This document shows, one piece after another, positions 1-11,174 of a DNA stretch of 64,000 bases. The notes below the pieces were generated by a model. The model had not been told where the DNA came from and did not search any database. It worked only from the letters and a program-made list of their open reading frames with translations. Origin of the DNA: Spinacia oleracea (taxonomy: Eukaryota; Streptophyta; Magnoliopsida; Caryophyllales; Amaranthaceae). A program made the position numbers and the translations under genes. The first letter of the stretch is position 1. Each line of letters starts with the position of its first letter. The stretch lies in assembly GCF_020520425.1 (NCBI RefSeq), contig NC_079490.1, forward strand, positions 5,084,001 to 5,148,000, in the 5' to 3' direction.

Positions 1-1445
1 TCTGCTGCTGTAAGGTTCAAGAAGCTAAAAGAGCTCAAATTCAGAAAAGCTATACTGTTATGGCTTATTGTTGCATGCTCGAGGTACTGGTGATTTCTTT
101 CTTTCCTGATGCGAAGCTAAAGAGACGGGCCTGGAGGCCCTGGATATAAAAATGGCTGTTTATGGGGAGCTTAAGCTTTTGTGTCAGCCTCAAGAATGAT
201 TTGTTTAGGTCAATATTCTTTGTTTGCATCACGAGCTGCAAAACTGAACTGGACCTCTGGCTAATACGTGTAATGATCTTTGTCCAGTGTATTCAGATGG
301 AAGCAATATTTGTTTAATCCACCCGGTTGGGTAAATTCACACTAGTCCCAGGGTTCTTATTGATGGTTAACAAATGGGATGAAGTGAAGAGGCTCTTACT
401 GGATTTCTTAGATATTTCAGATGTTGCCAAATAATGGCTGCTGTAGTGCTGTATTAAGAAGGAATATTTCAGATGTTGGTTAATACCAAAGACATTATAA
501 GAATGAATGTTCATGATGTTATCATTTATACTATTTATGTATTTTGAAGTAATTTCTAAGATTGTTGCTACTATCTTTCTTTTAATCAATTTGTGATCTT
601 TGTGAGATTAGATCCCCTATCGGGTTATTGTTTGTTGTGAATTATAGTTCATCTACCAGAGTGAAGCTTAATTCTCTACTTTGTTTTGTCTGCAGCACAA
701 GTTGGATGGTCTCAAATCCTATTGTGTGGATGCTTTTTTTGTTCAGTGAATGTATGCACATGTTGAATTCAGCTCAATTGATCCAGGTATGATTTGTGCA
801 CCTCTTATAAAATGCAACTCTTTCCACTGCGGTTGACAACTTTGGGCTTTTCATATTGGACTTGTTAACTGGAAAGGGTCTCATTGCCTGATTCTAAATA
901 CGCTTCAGAGATTTCGAAAATGAGAAGAAATATTGAGGGTTTTAGTCAAGTTTATCGGGGAGCAGCATCGAAGATGATCACCAATTGAAGGTCATTTGTG
1001 GTCCGATTTTGCTAAAAAATTGTCTCTCTTTAGATTGTTGATATTGGGTTTAATCGATTGCCCATTTGAGACTTTGAATTAGGATTCTGTAGCTTTCTTT
1101 TTATAATAATAGGATAAATTGGGCGGACCCCCTCATCCTCCCATGCCGTTTACTCTTCAGTCTTCACATTGAAAAGGCTTTCCATATAAAATTCTTTGTG
1201 TCCTTGTTTGATAATTGATTTGTTCAATTGCTTATCTTGCTGTGATTTTGATATAGTTGTCGTTTTGGTGTGTGACTTTGAATAAATTTGTAGCAGAAGT
1301 TGCTTGGTATTTCCTTGTCACTTGAATATATTATGCAGGAGGCATGTTTACCTCAACCATAACTTGGTCAAATGTCAAATATATATCTCCATATGCAACA
1401 CTGAAATCTTCTTCACAAGCAAATTGGGCTTAAAATCCCTTGCAG
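1..1445. other. Intergenic: flank of an upstream paralogue and leader of copy A
   Basis: No convincing gene is visible. Bases 171-320 and about 480-860 closely resemble 2607-2765 and 2920-3290, which lie downstream of pseudokinase copy A. The left part is therefore probably the 3' flank of a further array member outside the window. Bases about 925-1100 resemble 4430-4580 ahead of copy B, so the upstream sequence of A and B was duplicated with the genes. The short open frames here look random. Confidence 0.6.
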
Positions 1446-2479
1446 ATGGGTCAAATTCTTTCACAGATTAAGTGGACGACCAAGAATGAGAAAAAACCAA
1501 AGTTCGAATCAAGGGAGGAGTATTTTATAAAGAACGGAGGTATTTTGCTTGAAAAACAGATTGCTCTGAGCCAAGGTCAACGCTTAGCACCAGGACAGCT
1601 GAATGTATACTCAAGGATGTTGAGAAGGCTACAAGCAACTATAACCCGGATCTTATTGTTGGAACTAGTAACCTTAGAAGTGTCTATAAAGGTACCCTTG
1701 AAGATCGTATTGTAGCTGTCAGAGCCCCACCACTGCAAGTAAAGCCACATCCCGATCTGTTTGATCTCCACTTAACTGAAGCCTCAATGGTGGTGATGAA
1801 TCATGTCAATATTGAAAAACTCATTGGTTGTTGCCTCGAGACTATCGTACCAATACTAGTACATGAATTCGTACCAAATGGAAGCCTCTTTCAACATTTA
1901 CATGATGTTGCAGCTACAAATTGTATACAATGGGTTGATCGTTTGAAGGTTGCCACTGATACAGCCTATGCACTGTCATATATGCATAATGCCTTTTCAA
2001 AACCAGTGGTGCCCAGGCATATTGAGTCTAATATTATACTTCTTGATTATTCTTTCCATGCCAAATTAGCAAGTTTTGGCTTCTCAGTGTCCATTACTCC
2101 TGGAGAGACTCCCCAAAGATCGCCTGTTAAAGGAGTTCCAGGATATATTGATCCTGAGTATAATAAAACACAAGAGGTGACAGATAAGTGCGATGTGTAT
2201 AGCTTCGGGGTTTTGCTGTTGGAGCTATTAACCAGAAGAAAGCCTTATATGATGGCTATCAGGGGAACTGACTTGGTTGATGTGTTCATTTCAGCTGTGG
2301 AGCAAAATTGCATGATGAAGATGATTGATAGTGAGGTCTTGCAACAAGCAACCACGGAAGGGATTCAACAGGTTGCACAGCTTGCATTGACGTGTGTGGC
2401 AGAAAAGGGAATTGAGAGGCCTACTATGATTGAAGTCGTAACACAGCTTTGGCAGATACAAGGTCAGGAGACTAGGTGA
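1446..2479 (+). pseudogene. ZRK-like pseudokinase copy A, one frameshift
   Basis: Member of the ZED1-related receptor-like cytoplasmic pseudokinases; family members act at the plasma membrane as adaptors for the NLR ZAR1. The ATG at 1446 gives MGQILSQ, a myristoylation-type start. The family signature EEYFIKNGGILLEKQIALSQG follows. Compared with copy B, 4 nt are missing at about 1614-1616, so the frame breaks after the LNVYS stretch. The rest stays open in the new frame to 2479, including GYIDPEY, the CDVYSFGVLLLELLTRR segment and the C-lobe end. The lysine motif reads VAVR, the catalytic loop reads PRHIESN instead of HRDxKxxN, and DFG is replaced by SFG. It is either a recent pseudogene or an assembly error. 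Copy B's near-identical leader supports the assigned start. Confidence 0.8.
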
Positions 2480-4738
2480 TACAAATATAGGTTAAGAAAG
2501 GCCTGGTGTGCAGCAAAAGAACTGGCTAAATAAGAATTAAGATTCAATAAGAATTTGGACTACAATTTTAAAATCAATGTGTATTTGTAGCTTTATGATT
2601 TCCTAGCTTTTGTGTCAGCCTCACGATTGATTTGTTTAGGTCAATATTCTTTGTTTGCATCAATTGCCCGAGCTACGAGACTGAATTGGACCTCTGGCTA
2701 ATACATGTAATGATCTTTGTCCAGTGTATTCAAATGGAAGCAATATTTGTTTAATCCACCCAGTTGGCTAAACTCACACTCGTCTCAGGGTTCTTATTGA
2801 TGGTTGACAAATGGGGTGAAGGGCAGAGGATCTATGATGTTTGAGATGTTGCCAAATAAATAATGACTGCTGTACTTCTGTATTAAGAATTTTGGATGAT
2901 TGTTATTTTTTGAATCTAGATGTTGGTTAATACTAAAGACACTATAAGAATGATTGTCCATGATGTTGTAATTTACATAAATGTAATTTGAAGTAATTTT
3001 TAAGATCGTTGCTACTATCATTTCTTTGATCAAAGATCAGATCCCTATTGAGTTTTATTGTTTATTGTGAATTAGGCTTGTCTACCAGAGTGAATCTTAA
3101 TTTTCTACTTTGTTTTGTCTGCAGCACAAGTTGGATGGTCTCAAATCCTATTATGTGAATGCATTTTCTGTACAGAGAATTTACACACATGTTGTATTCA
3201 GCTCAATTGATCCAGGTATGATTTGTGCACCTCCTGTAAAATGCAACTCTTTCCACTAGTGTTGAAGACTTTGGGGTTTTCATATCGGACCTGTTAACTG
3301 GGAAGGGTCTCATTACAGTGATATATTTGGTTGATGTGTCTGTTAAGCTATTGCATGTTGGTATGCAACACTGCTTCGTTGGTTGTTGCTGCTTAGGTCT
3401 TGGAACAAGCAAGTGGGGTTGACTAGACCTGACAATCGTTTCTTTCAGACTGGGTCCGGGTCAGTTGAATTCGGGTTGGGTTGATGCTACACTTGACCAA
3501 TTAGGTTAATTCGGGTTTCGGTCTCGGGTTTGATTCGGTTCTATGGTTAATCGGATGGGATCCGTTATTTGGTAAATACTCTAGGTTAAATATTCGATCG
3601 GATATTTTCAGGTCGGTTTTTGGGTTTGGTTTTAATTTGATACTCGTATAACAGACACATTTAAATATAATATATTGCTTAAACAAATGATAAAATTATG
3701 AAAATATAAGGTTGCTTGGGGTTCTTTCAGGTTGTGTCTATTCAGGTCTTTGGGTTGATTTCAGGTCGTCATTTTGGGGTAAAAAATAAAATGGTATCTC
3801 AGGTTTGCAATCAAATCGGGTCAGTTTTACATGTCTAGATGTGACTCAATGGGGATAACAGATGCAGGATTGACAACATAAACTAAGCTTTCAACAAACT
3901 GCACGAGTGGGCTGTGTTTTGTCGTTGAAGTTATAATTTTTTTCTGACAAATTAACAGATCTGTTTGGGATATCATTGGACTCGCAGGCTCACACGACCT
4001 GTCCTGAACTCATGGTGTTATATGTTTAGCAATTACGGGTCGTTTGGTACGAGAGATAGGGTAAGAAAAATAAGAGGGTGGGATAAGGATAGGGAATTGG
4101 TAAGTGGGATAAGTATTAAGTAATGGTTGTTCCTTGTTTGGCATAGTGTGGGAATACGATTAGGTTAAGGGGTAAAGTTACATAATTATCCTTACTAACT
4201 CTCTTCAATTCTTCTCTCTACTTCCTTCTCATTAAGGTCAAAGCAGTCTTTTCCTCCTCCATCCTTATCCCTCCTCCTTATATCACCCCCCCCTCCCCCC
4301 CAAGTATTGTTGGTGGGATAAATGTGTAGATTTTGTCCATGGAATAAGACTTGTTTAAGAAGCTTTTGGAAGATTTCTACAGAGCTATCAGAGGGAGAAA
4401 AATAGATCAGAAATTTTGGAAAGGAGAGGAAATATTGAGAATTTTACTAGTCAAGTTTATCTGGGAGCATCATCTGAGATCATACTAATTGAAGGTCATC
4501 TGTGGTCCGATTTAGCTAAAATTTGACTTTCTATTTATGATGGTTGATGTTGCTAAATTGATTGCCCATTTGAAAATGGGAATAAGGCTTGTGTAGCCTT
4601 TTTATCTTCTTGTGATTTTGTTATAGGTGTTGTTTGGTTTGTGACTTTGAACAAACTAGTTGCTGGAGCTTTCTTGGTATTTGCTTGTCCCTTGAATATA
4701 TTCTGCAGAGGTAAAATTGGGCACAAAATCCCTTTCAG
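2480..4738. other. Intergenic between A and B: duplicated flank plus repeat-like insert
   Basis: The 3' flank of A (2607-3300) is paralogous to 171-860. About 3420-3845 is an insert rich in GGGTCGGGTT-like words. It is loosely bounded by CTAGACCTG on the left and CATGTCTAG on the right, suggesting a short TIR element, but I found no clear target duplication. About 4035-4320 is another repeat-like tract beginning GGGTCGTTTGGTAC and holding a C8/C6 run. From 4430 the sequence is the leader shared with copy A, with 3' splice-like sites ending at about 4708 and 4738, directly before the copy B ATG. No gene is seen. Confidence 0.5.
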
Positions 4739-5793
4739 ATGGGTCAAATTCTTTCACAGAACAAGAGGGTGACCACGAATGAGAAGAGGCCAAAGTTCGA
4801 CCCCAGGGAAGAGTATTTCATAAAAAATGGAGGCATTTTGCTTGAAAAACAAATTGCTCTGAGCCAAGGTCAACGCTTAGTACCAGGGCAGCTGAAAGTT
4901 TTCTCAAGCGAGGATGTTGAGAAGGCTACAAACAACTATAACCCGGATCTCATTGTTGGAAGTAGTTACCTTAGAAGCGTCTATAAATGTACCCTTGAAA
5001 ATCGTGTTGTAGCTGTCAGAGCCCCACGACATGTAGAGCCGGATCCTAATCTGTTTGATCTCCACTTAACCGAAGCCTCAATGGCAATGGTGATGAATCA
5101 TGTCAATATTGAAAAACTCATTGGTTGTTGCCTGGAGACTGTTATACCAATACTAGTTCACGAATTTATACCAAATGGAAGCCTCTCTCAACATTTACAT
5201 GCTGATGTTGCATCTGCAAAGCATATACAATGGGTTGATCGTTTGAAGGTTGCCACTGATACAGCATTACAGCCTATGCATTGTCATATATGCATAATGC
5301 CTTGTCAAAACCAGTGGTGCACAGGCATCTTGACTCAAATATTATACTTCTTGATCATTCTTTCCATGCCAAATTAGCAAATTTTGGCTTCTCAATTTCC
5401 GTTACCACTACTCCTGGAGAGACGCCACAAAGATGGCCCGTTGAAGGAGTTCCAGGATATATTGATCCTGAGTATATGGAAACACAAGAGGTGACAGATA
5501 AGTGCGATGTGTATAGCTTTGGGGTTCTGCTGTTGGAGCTATTAACCAGAAGAAAGCCTTATATGATGGCTAGCAGTGGAAATGACTTAGTTGATGTGTT
5601 CATTTCAGATGTGGAGGAAAACTGCATGATGAAGATGATTGACAGTGAGATCTTGGAACAAGCAACCACGGAAGGGATTCAACAGGTTGCACAGCTTGCA
5701 TTGACGTGTATGGCAGAAAAGGGAATTGAGAGGCCTACTATGATTGAAGTTGTTATGCAGCTTCGGCAGATACAAGGTCAGGAGAAAAAGTGA
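4739..5793 (+). pseudogene. ZRK-like pseudokinase copy B, 8-nt frameshifting insertion
   Basis: Closest paralogue of copy A. It starts MGQILSQ at 4739, immediately after a CTTTCAG acceptor-like sequence. The N-terminal signature, glycine-loop region (IVGSSYLRSVYK) and VAVR motif are intact, and the frame runs to about residue 176. There the sequence ACAGC-ATT-ACAGC adds 8 nt (about 5262-5274) that copies A, C, D and G lack. It shifts the frame, and the remaining kinase C-lobe is open in the shifted frame to 5793. The catalytic loop reads HRHLDSN and DFG reads NFG, so the ancestor was already a pseudokinase. The activation segment has an extra Thr-Thr before PGETP. A truncated protein of about 212 aa could still be made. 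Confidence 0.8.
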
Positions 5794-5877
5794 AATACAA
5801 AGATTAGTCAGAAATGCCTGGTGTGCAGAAAAAAAGTAATGGCTAAATAAGAATTAAGATTCAATACGAATTTTGAC

Positions 5878-6146
5878 TTCATTCATTCATTATCATTACC
5901 CCATTGCCTCAAAGAGGCTCCCGCAAGAAGCAGGGTAAGGGGGGTCGGACGTACGCCAACCTTACCCTTGCAATTACAGAGAGGTGGTTTCCAATTGATG
6001 CAAAAGCGATAACGGGGCGACCATCTTCTACTTCATGGAAAAGAAGCGAAGAGGTATTAAGAGCCATTTTGATTTAGTCCATTACATCCCACAGCGAAAA
6101 GAACAAATGAATCTTTGGCTCCATCGGAAATGGACATCACGAGGAA
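5878..6146. mobile_element. SINE-like insertion with 12-bp target-site duplication
   Basis: A 269-bp insert in the 3' flank of copy B is bounded by perfect direct repeats ACGAATTTTGAC at 5866-5877 and 6147-6158. The homologous flank of copy A (about 2548-2565) runs straight through without it, giving an empty site. The interior contains CGCAAGAAGCAGGGTAAGG and CAGAGAGGTGGTTTCC, words I associate with dispersed angiosperm SINEs. The TSD length fits target-primed insertion. I could not place pol III A and B boxes with certainty, so orientation is left open. Confidence 0.65.
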
Positions 6147-6808
6147 ACGAATTTTGACCATAATTTAAAAATTAGTATGTATTTTTAACTTTATGTTCTC
6201 CTATAACTTTTAAGTAATTTCCATAGTATTAAACTATTAAATTATCTAATTCTGTCTGTTCATCATTATACATTTTGAAATTGTGTATGTTTTATGATTT
6301 TCAATATATATGAAAGATAATGAACAAACTTTGAAGTTAGCAACTTGTGGGATGAGGAAATGAGTTTTATGCATATGTTCCTCCTGATGAGCGAAGACTA
6401 GAAGCTTGTGAGCCACATTACTTTCTTCCATTTTTAATGAGAAGAACAACTGTCCATGATGGGTTCTTGATCAGATTTACCGCTACAAGCTGGAGTCAAA
6501 CATAAACTTGAGAGTAGATGGTTGACCGTTGACTTTCACTTAGTATGGAAATGGGAAGAATATGCCTAGTGGATGATCAGATTAAAGAAACGAAGCAGCC
6601 TAGTGGATGATCTCTCTTTCCGGCGCATGAGTCACACAGGTTAGTTTGATCTACACCGTCAATTATATACAAAGTACTTAAACATATCGGGCAAATACAC
6701 ATACATTATCATATATCTATAAACTATCTCTATATGAATTTATGCTAACCAATCTTCTTCTCAGGCTGTCCTAAGAAAAGAAATCTTGAGCCAGAAAGGA
6801 AATTGCAG

Positions 6809-7879
6809 ATGGGTCAAACACTAACAAAGAACAAGAGAAAACCGAAGTTTGAATCCAGGGAGGAGTACTTCATTAAAAATGGAGGTATTTTGCTGGAAAA
6901 AAAATTCGCTCTGAGCCGAGGTCAACACATGGTAGCAGGGCAGCTGAAAATTTTCTCAAATGAAGTTATCGAGAAGGCTACAAACTACTATGACACAGAT
7001 CTCATTCTTGGGAGTAGTAACCTAAGAACTGTCTATAAAGGAACTCTTGAAGGTCGTTTTGTAGCAGTGAAAGCCCCACAACTCTTAGATCCACATCCTG
7101 GTCTTCTTCATCATCATTTAACTGAAGCTTCAATGTCAATGGTGATGAATCATGAAAACGTGGTGAAACTGTATGGTTGTTGCCTCGAGACTTCTATCCC
7201 AACACTAGTGCATGAATACTTCCCAAATGGAAGCCTCTTTGAACATCTACACATGGATACTGCATCTAGCAAGCATATGCAATGGGCTGATCGTTTAAGA
7301 GTTGCAACAGAGACAGGTTATGCACTATCATATATGCATACTGCCTTATCAAATCCAGTGGTGCATAGACATCTTAACTCTCATATTATACTTCTTGATG
7401 ATTCGTTCCACGCCAAATTGACTAACTTTGGCTTCTCGGTACCCATAACTCCAGGTGAGACACCCCCAAAAAGATGGCCTGTTGAAGGAGTTTTAGGTTA
7501 TATTGATCCTGAATACAAAGAAACTGAAGAGGTTACAGAGAAGTGCGACGTGTATAGCTTCGGGGTGTTGATGTTGGAGCTTTTAACTAGAAGAGAGCCT
7601 TTTGTGATGGTTAGACGCGGGACTAACTTGGTTGATGTGTTCGTTTCAGCTGTGGAGAAAAATTGTATGATGGAGATGATTGACAGTGAGGTCTTGGAAC
7701 AGGCAACCAAGGATGAGATTGAACAGGTTGTGCATGTTGCATTGGTGTGCGTGGCAGAAAAAGGATCTGATAGGCTAACTATGATTGAAGTAGTTAAGCT
7801 GCTTCAGCAGATACAGGGTCAACAGAACAAGGGAAGTACTAATAAAGGTGCGGAAAGGATAGGCGCGCAGGGATTGTAG
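6809..7879 (+). CDS. ZRK-like receptor-like cytoplasmic pseudokinase, copy C
   Basis: Uninterrupted 356-aa protein. The start is the ATG at 6809 (MGQTLTK, N-myristoylation type), 45 nt after a splice acceptor (TTCTCAG ending 6764), which implies a 5'UTR intron. Order: basic N-tail (1-14), EEYFIKNGG signature, degenerate glycine loop LGSSNLRTVYKG, VAVK lysine retained, alpha-C glutamate in LTEAS, and YGCCLET hinge region. The catalytic loop reads HRHLNSH (Asp, Lys and Asn all replaced) and DFG reads NFG, then GYIDPEY and CDVYSFGVLMLELLTRR. It should bind a partner rather than phosphorylate. By analogy with ZED1/RKS1 it may sense effectors for a ZAR1-type NLR; that role is inferred. The C-terminus (GSTNKGAERIGAQGL) is about 15 residues longer than its neighbours'. 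Confidence 0.88.
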   Translation: MGQTLTKNKRKPKFESREEYFIKNGGILLEKKFALSRGQHMVAGQLKIFSNEVIEKATNYYDTDLILGSSNLRTVYKGTLEGRFVAVKAPQLLDPHPGLLHHHLTEASMSMVMNHENVVKLYGCCLETSIPTLVHEYFPNGSLFEHLHMDTASSKHMQWADRLRVATETGYALSYMHTALSNPVVHRHLNSHIILLDDSFHAKLTNFGFSVPITPGETPPKRWPVEGVLGYIDPEYKETEEVTEKCDVYSFGVLMLELLTRREPFVMVRRGTNLVDVFVSAVEKNCMMEMIDSEVLEQATKDEIEQVVHVALVCVAEKGSDRLTMIEVVKLLQQIQGQQNKGSTNKGAERIGAQGL

Positions 7880-8700
7880 CAGGTAAAGGCGAAGCAGGGA
7901 ATTCTGAAAGCATTGTTAATGATTTTTGTAGTGAGAGTGAGACACAAATACACTTCCATGTATTTGGGTGTCCAAATTGGAACGCGAAGTTTAGTAAAAT
8001 AGCTGCATAACAAGGAAATCCGCAGATATCATGCTGCAGAGATATTATCAGTTCTTAATAAGGATGTGTTCTTATGGGTTCTTTTTGAAGTGACTCCTGC
8101 TTTCTATATTTGATTAACATTTGCAAGGCCCAAAAATATATTTGGCACTTTGGGAATTTTTGGGCTGTAGCAACTCTCTACTCATACTTGTATGCTACAT
8201 GCCTACAACTCTACAAGCCTTCAAATACAACTTTGATATTGGTTTTTGATCATCTCTAGTTACGAGTTATCCAATATTGAACCAGCTATTGGTGAAGAAG
8301 TCATTTAATATTGCAAAAGGGAAAAGATTGTGTATTGCAATCCGTAGTTTATACATCCGGTGCACAATGCATACTGTGCACCCTGTACGAAAAGATAGCC
8401 CACGAGTGTTGACTATGTTTTTTCTTTTGGTTGAAAATTATTCAAATCTTTTTGTGTTTCATGGTACAAAGTCTTTGGTGGGTACACAACTACACACTGC
8501 CATATGATGATTTCAAAGCCCATGTTGAAGCCACACATATCTTCCTGATGGGATTACCTTTCAATCTTTCATGCCCACCACCTGTCTGTTAAAATGTCCA
8601 ACAGACTTGATGACCACAAAATAATCTGCTAACAATTTTTGTCTTCTTTACAGGCAACATATTATGATCAGAATTTCTTGAGAAACAAGAAAGATTACAA

Positions 8701-9738
8701 ATGGGTCAAGCTCAAACAAAGAGGAACAAAAACAAGAATAAGAAAAACCCAAAGTTTGATTCTTTGGAGGAGTATTTCATTAAAAATGGAGGTATTTTGC
8801 TAGAAAAACAAATTGCTCTGAGTCAAGGCCAACATAAAGGAGCTGGGCAGCTGAAAATTTTCTCAAGTAAGGATATTACAAAGGCTACTAACAACTATGA
8901 CCCTGATCTCATTGTTGGAAGAAATTCTCATCATACCGTCTATAAAACAACCATTGAAGATCGTATGGTAGCCATCCAAGCTCCGTCAAAGCGAGAGTCA
9001 AATCCCGAACTGATTGATTTAACCTTGACTGAAGCCTGTACAGTGATGGTCATGAATCATGACAATATGGTAAAACTCTATGGTTGTTGCCTCGAGACTT
9101 TTGTACCAATACCAGTTTACGAGTTCTTAAATACTGACCTTTTTCATCATTTACATGGTGATACTGCATCCAGTAAGTGTATAAAGTGGGCTGATCGTTT
9201 GAGGGTCGCAACTGATACAGCCTACGCGCTATCTTATATGCATAATGCCTTGGCAAAGCCGGTAGTGCACAGGGATGTTAATTCATCTAGTGTGCTTCTT
9301 GATTTTTCGTGTAATGCTAAACTGGCTAACTTTGCGTACTCTGTATCAATTACTCCAGGGGAAAAGCCTCAAAGGTGGCCTATTGAAGGAACACCGGGAT
9401 ATATTGATCCCGAGTATGTAGAAACTCATGAGGTGACTGATAAGTGTGATGTTTATAGTTTCGGTGTTTTGTTGTTGGAGTTGTTAACTAGAAGGTCTCC
9501 TTGTTTGATGATGGCTAGAGGTGGGACAGATTTGGTTGGTTTGGTTGTTTCTATGGTGGAAAGAAATTGCTTGATTGAAATGGTTGACAGTGAGGTGTTG
9601 GAACAAGCTAGTTTGGATGAGATAGAACAGGTTGCGAAGCTTGCAATGATATGTGTAGCTAAGAAAGGAGTTGAGAGACCAACTATGGTTGAAGTTGTTA
9701 CGCGGCTTTGGCAGATAAAAGGTCGAGAGCTGAACTGA
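8701..9738 (+). CDS. ZRK-like receptor-like cytoplasmic pseudokinase, copy D
   Basis: Intact 345-aa protein starting MGQAQTK (myristoylation type), followed by a Lys/Asn-rich tail and the EEYFIKNGG signature. A TTCTTTACAG acceptor ends at 8653, 48 nt before the ATG, so a leader intron is likely. The lysine motif is VAIQ (Lys to Gln). HRD itself is kept, but the loop reads HRDVNSS, and DFG is replaced by NFA, so catalysis is not expected. The activation segment GEKPQRWPIEGTPGYIDPEY is well preserved, as expected if that surface is displayed to modifiers. Its 5' flank (8460-8700) is paralogous to that of copy F (22740-23091). Its last codons and 3' flank are duplicated at 24620-24845. Confidence 0.88.
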   Translation: MGQAQTKRNKNKNKKNPKFDSLEEYFIKNGGILLEKQIALSQGQHKGAGQLKIFSSKDITKATNNYDPDLIVGRNSHHTVYKTTIEDRMVAIQAPSKRESNPELIDLTLTEACTVMVMNHDNMVKLYGCCLETFVPIPVYEFLNTDLFHHLHGDTASSKCIKWADRLRVATDTAYALSYMHNALAKPVVHRDVNSSSVLLDFSCNAKLANFAYSVSITPGEKPQRWPIEGTPGYIDPEYVETHEVTDKCDVYSFGVLLLELLTRRSPCLMMARGGTDLVGLVVSMVERNCLIEMVDSEVLEQASLDEIEQVAKLAMICVAKKGVERPTMVEVVTRLWQIKGRELN

Positions 9739-10352
9739 ACCAAACAGATCCTGATAATAATTGTCAGAAAATAATTTTGGAATTCAGCTAATGAGTATCA
9801 GATATCTTGCATTCTGGAAACAGAAGACTAGTAGAATTTGCAGATGCTGAATTGATTAAGGAAGTCAGATTTGAGTTGGGACTAGTTGTTCCCCGTTGAG
9901 GAAACAGAGGAAAGATGCCGTACTTTTTATTACCGATTGGTTTTAGGATGGAACCCCACAGCCCACAGGGCTTGTATGTGGTGAGACGTGTACTATGTTA
10001 TTCTTAATAAAGTTATAATTTTGTCCCATTAGGAGAAGGTTGACTGTGATGACTTGACCTCATAATCTCATATAATTCATTCAATACTCAATGAAATTTT
10101 TTGGGTTCTTTCAATCTGATCTGTGATACAGTGAAGTTTTCTGTTTGTCCAGACTTTCTGGATTCTGATAACAGTGGATGATCTCTCGTTCTTTGATGTG
10201 GGGAGTGTCAAAGGTATGTAAAATGGAACAAGAATAAGCGAAAAAACCATTCTAAGCTAATCTTAAACTTCTATGTTTTTTTTGCTTAACAGGCAACATA
10301 TTTTGTTTGTGTTCAGGTGAGCGGAAATTTAGGCCAGAACAAGGAAGCATAA

Positions 10353-10562
10353 ATGGTTCAAACTCAAACAAAGTACAAGAAGAAGATGAAGAAAAGGCCA
10401 AAATTTGAATCCAGGGAAGAGTATTTTATCAAAAATGGAGGAATTTTGTTGGAAAAGCAAATTGCTCTGTGCCAAGGGAAGCTGAAGACTCTCTCAAGCA
10501 GGGAAATCAAGAACGTTACAGAACTCGTACCACCATGAATAAAGCAACCCTTGAAGGTCGTT
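10353..10562 (+). pseudogene. ZRK-like fragment, copy E (N-terminal remnant)
   Basis: A 61-codon open frame has the family N-terminus (EEYFIKNGGILLEKQIAL) but ends at a TGA at 10536. Relative to copy G it lacks about 18 nt after CCAAGG and about 42 nt after GTTACAGAA. Recognisable homology (AATAAAGCAACCCTTGAAGG) runs on to about 10562 and then stops, so the kinase fold is absent. The second residue is Val (MVQTQTK), removing the myristoylation glycine. A leader acceptor (GCTTAACAG, ending 10292) is still present, so a short transcript could be made. I infer a dead copy. Confidence 0.8.
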
Positions 10563-11169
10563 TTCCTTCTCTAATCTCTTCCTCAAACTGCGTGCCATGA
10601 AGTTATGTCGCAATTATAAAAATCCGGGAGGAAGTAACTAGCTAGGGGTGTTAATTAAGTTAACTCATCATTGTTACTGTTACTGTGTTACATGTAGGTG
10701 TGCCAGTGCCACTGATTAATACAAACTTGACTTAGTTGCCACTTAATATCTTCATTATAGTTGATTCCCCAACCAAATAGAAAGAATACAGTTGATAATT
10801 TGGTTCTATTAGGAGAAGGTTGACTGTTGACAAGTTGACCTCGTATCATTCATTCAGCACCCAGAGTGAAAATATGATATCAAATCATAAGCAGAGCATT
10901 CTAGTTTTCTATTCATCCAGTCTTAGCTCTGATCTCAAGTGTCAAAGGTACCCTTTCCCCTTCTAATGTATTTCCTTTCCATTTTATTTCCTAAATTTAT
11001 ACCAAACATGCCCTAATTAAGTGTGGATTATGTCATTGTGTTGTACTGGTAATAATAATGCTGGATGTTTTCTTTCTAATTTTCCTGTTATAATCAGTTC
11101 CGGTTAAAGGTCTGAAACTAATTAATGGCACGAATCCTCCTTGATAGCGTATCACTGTCAATGTTATGC
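10563..11169. other. Intergenic: duplicated 3' flank up to the retrotransposon
   Basis: No gene is seen. About 10905-11150 closely matches 24955-25210, marking these two stretches as paralogous flanks. The last bases, ATCACTGTCAATGTTATGC, recur at about 36085-36105, where the sequence continues without the retrotransposon found here. Confidence 0.6.
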
Positions 11170-11174
11170 TAGTC

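Noticed and set aside
3420-3845. Complete TIR transposon in the A-B interval
   Set aside because: End similarity is only about 8 bp and I found no target-site duplication, so it is described as repeat-like only.
8277-8507. 76-aa ORF between copies C and D
   Set aside because: No recognisable feature and no homologous ORF in the paralogous region before copy F.
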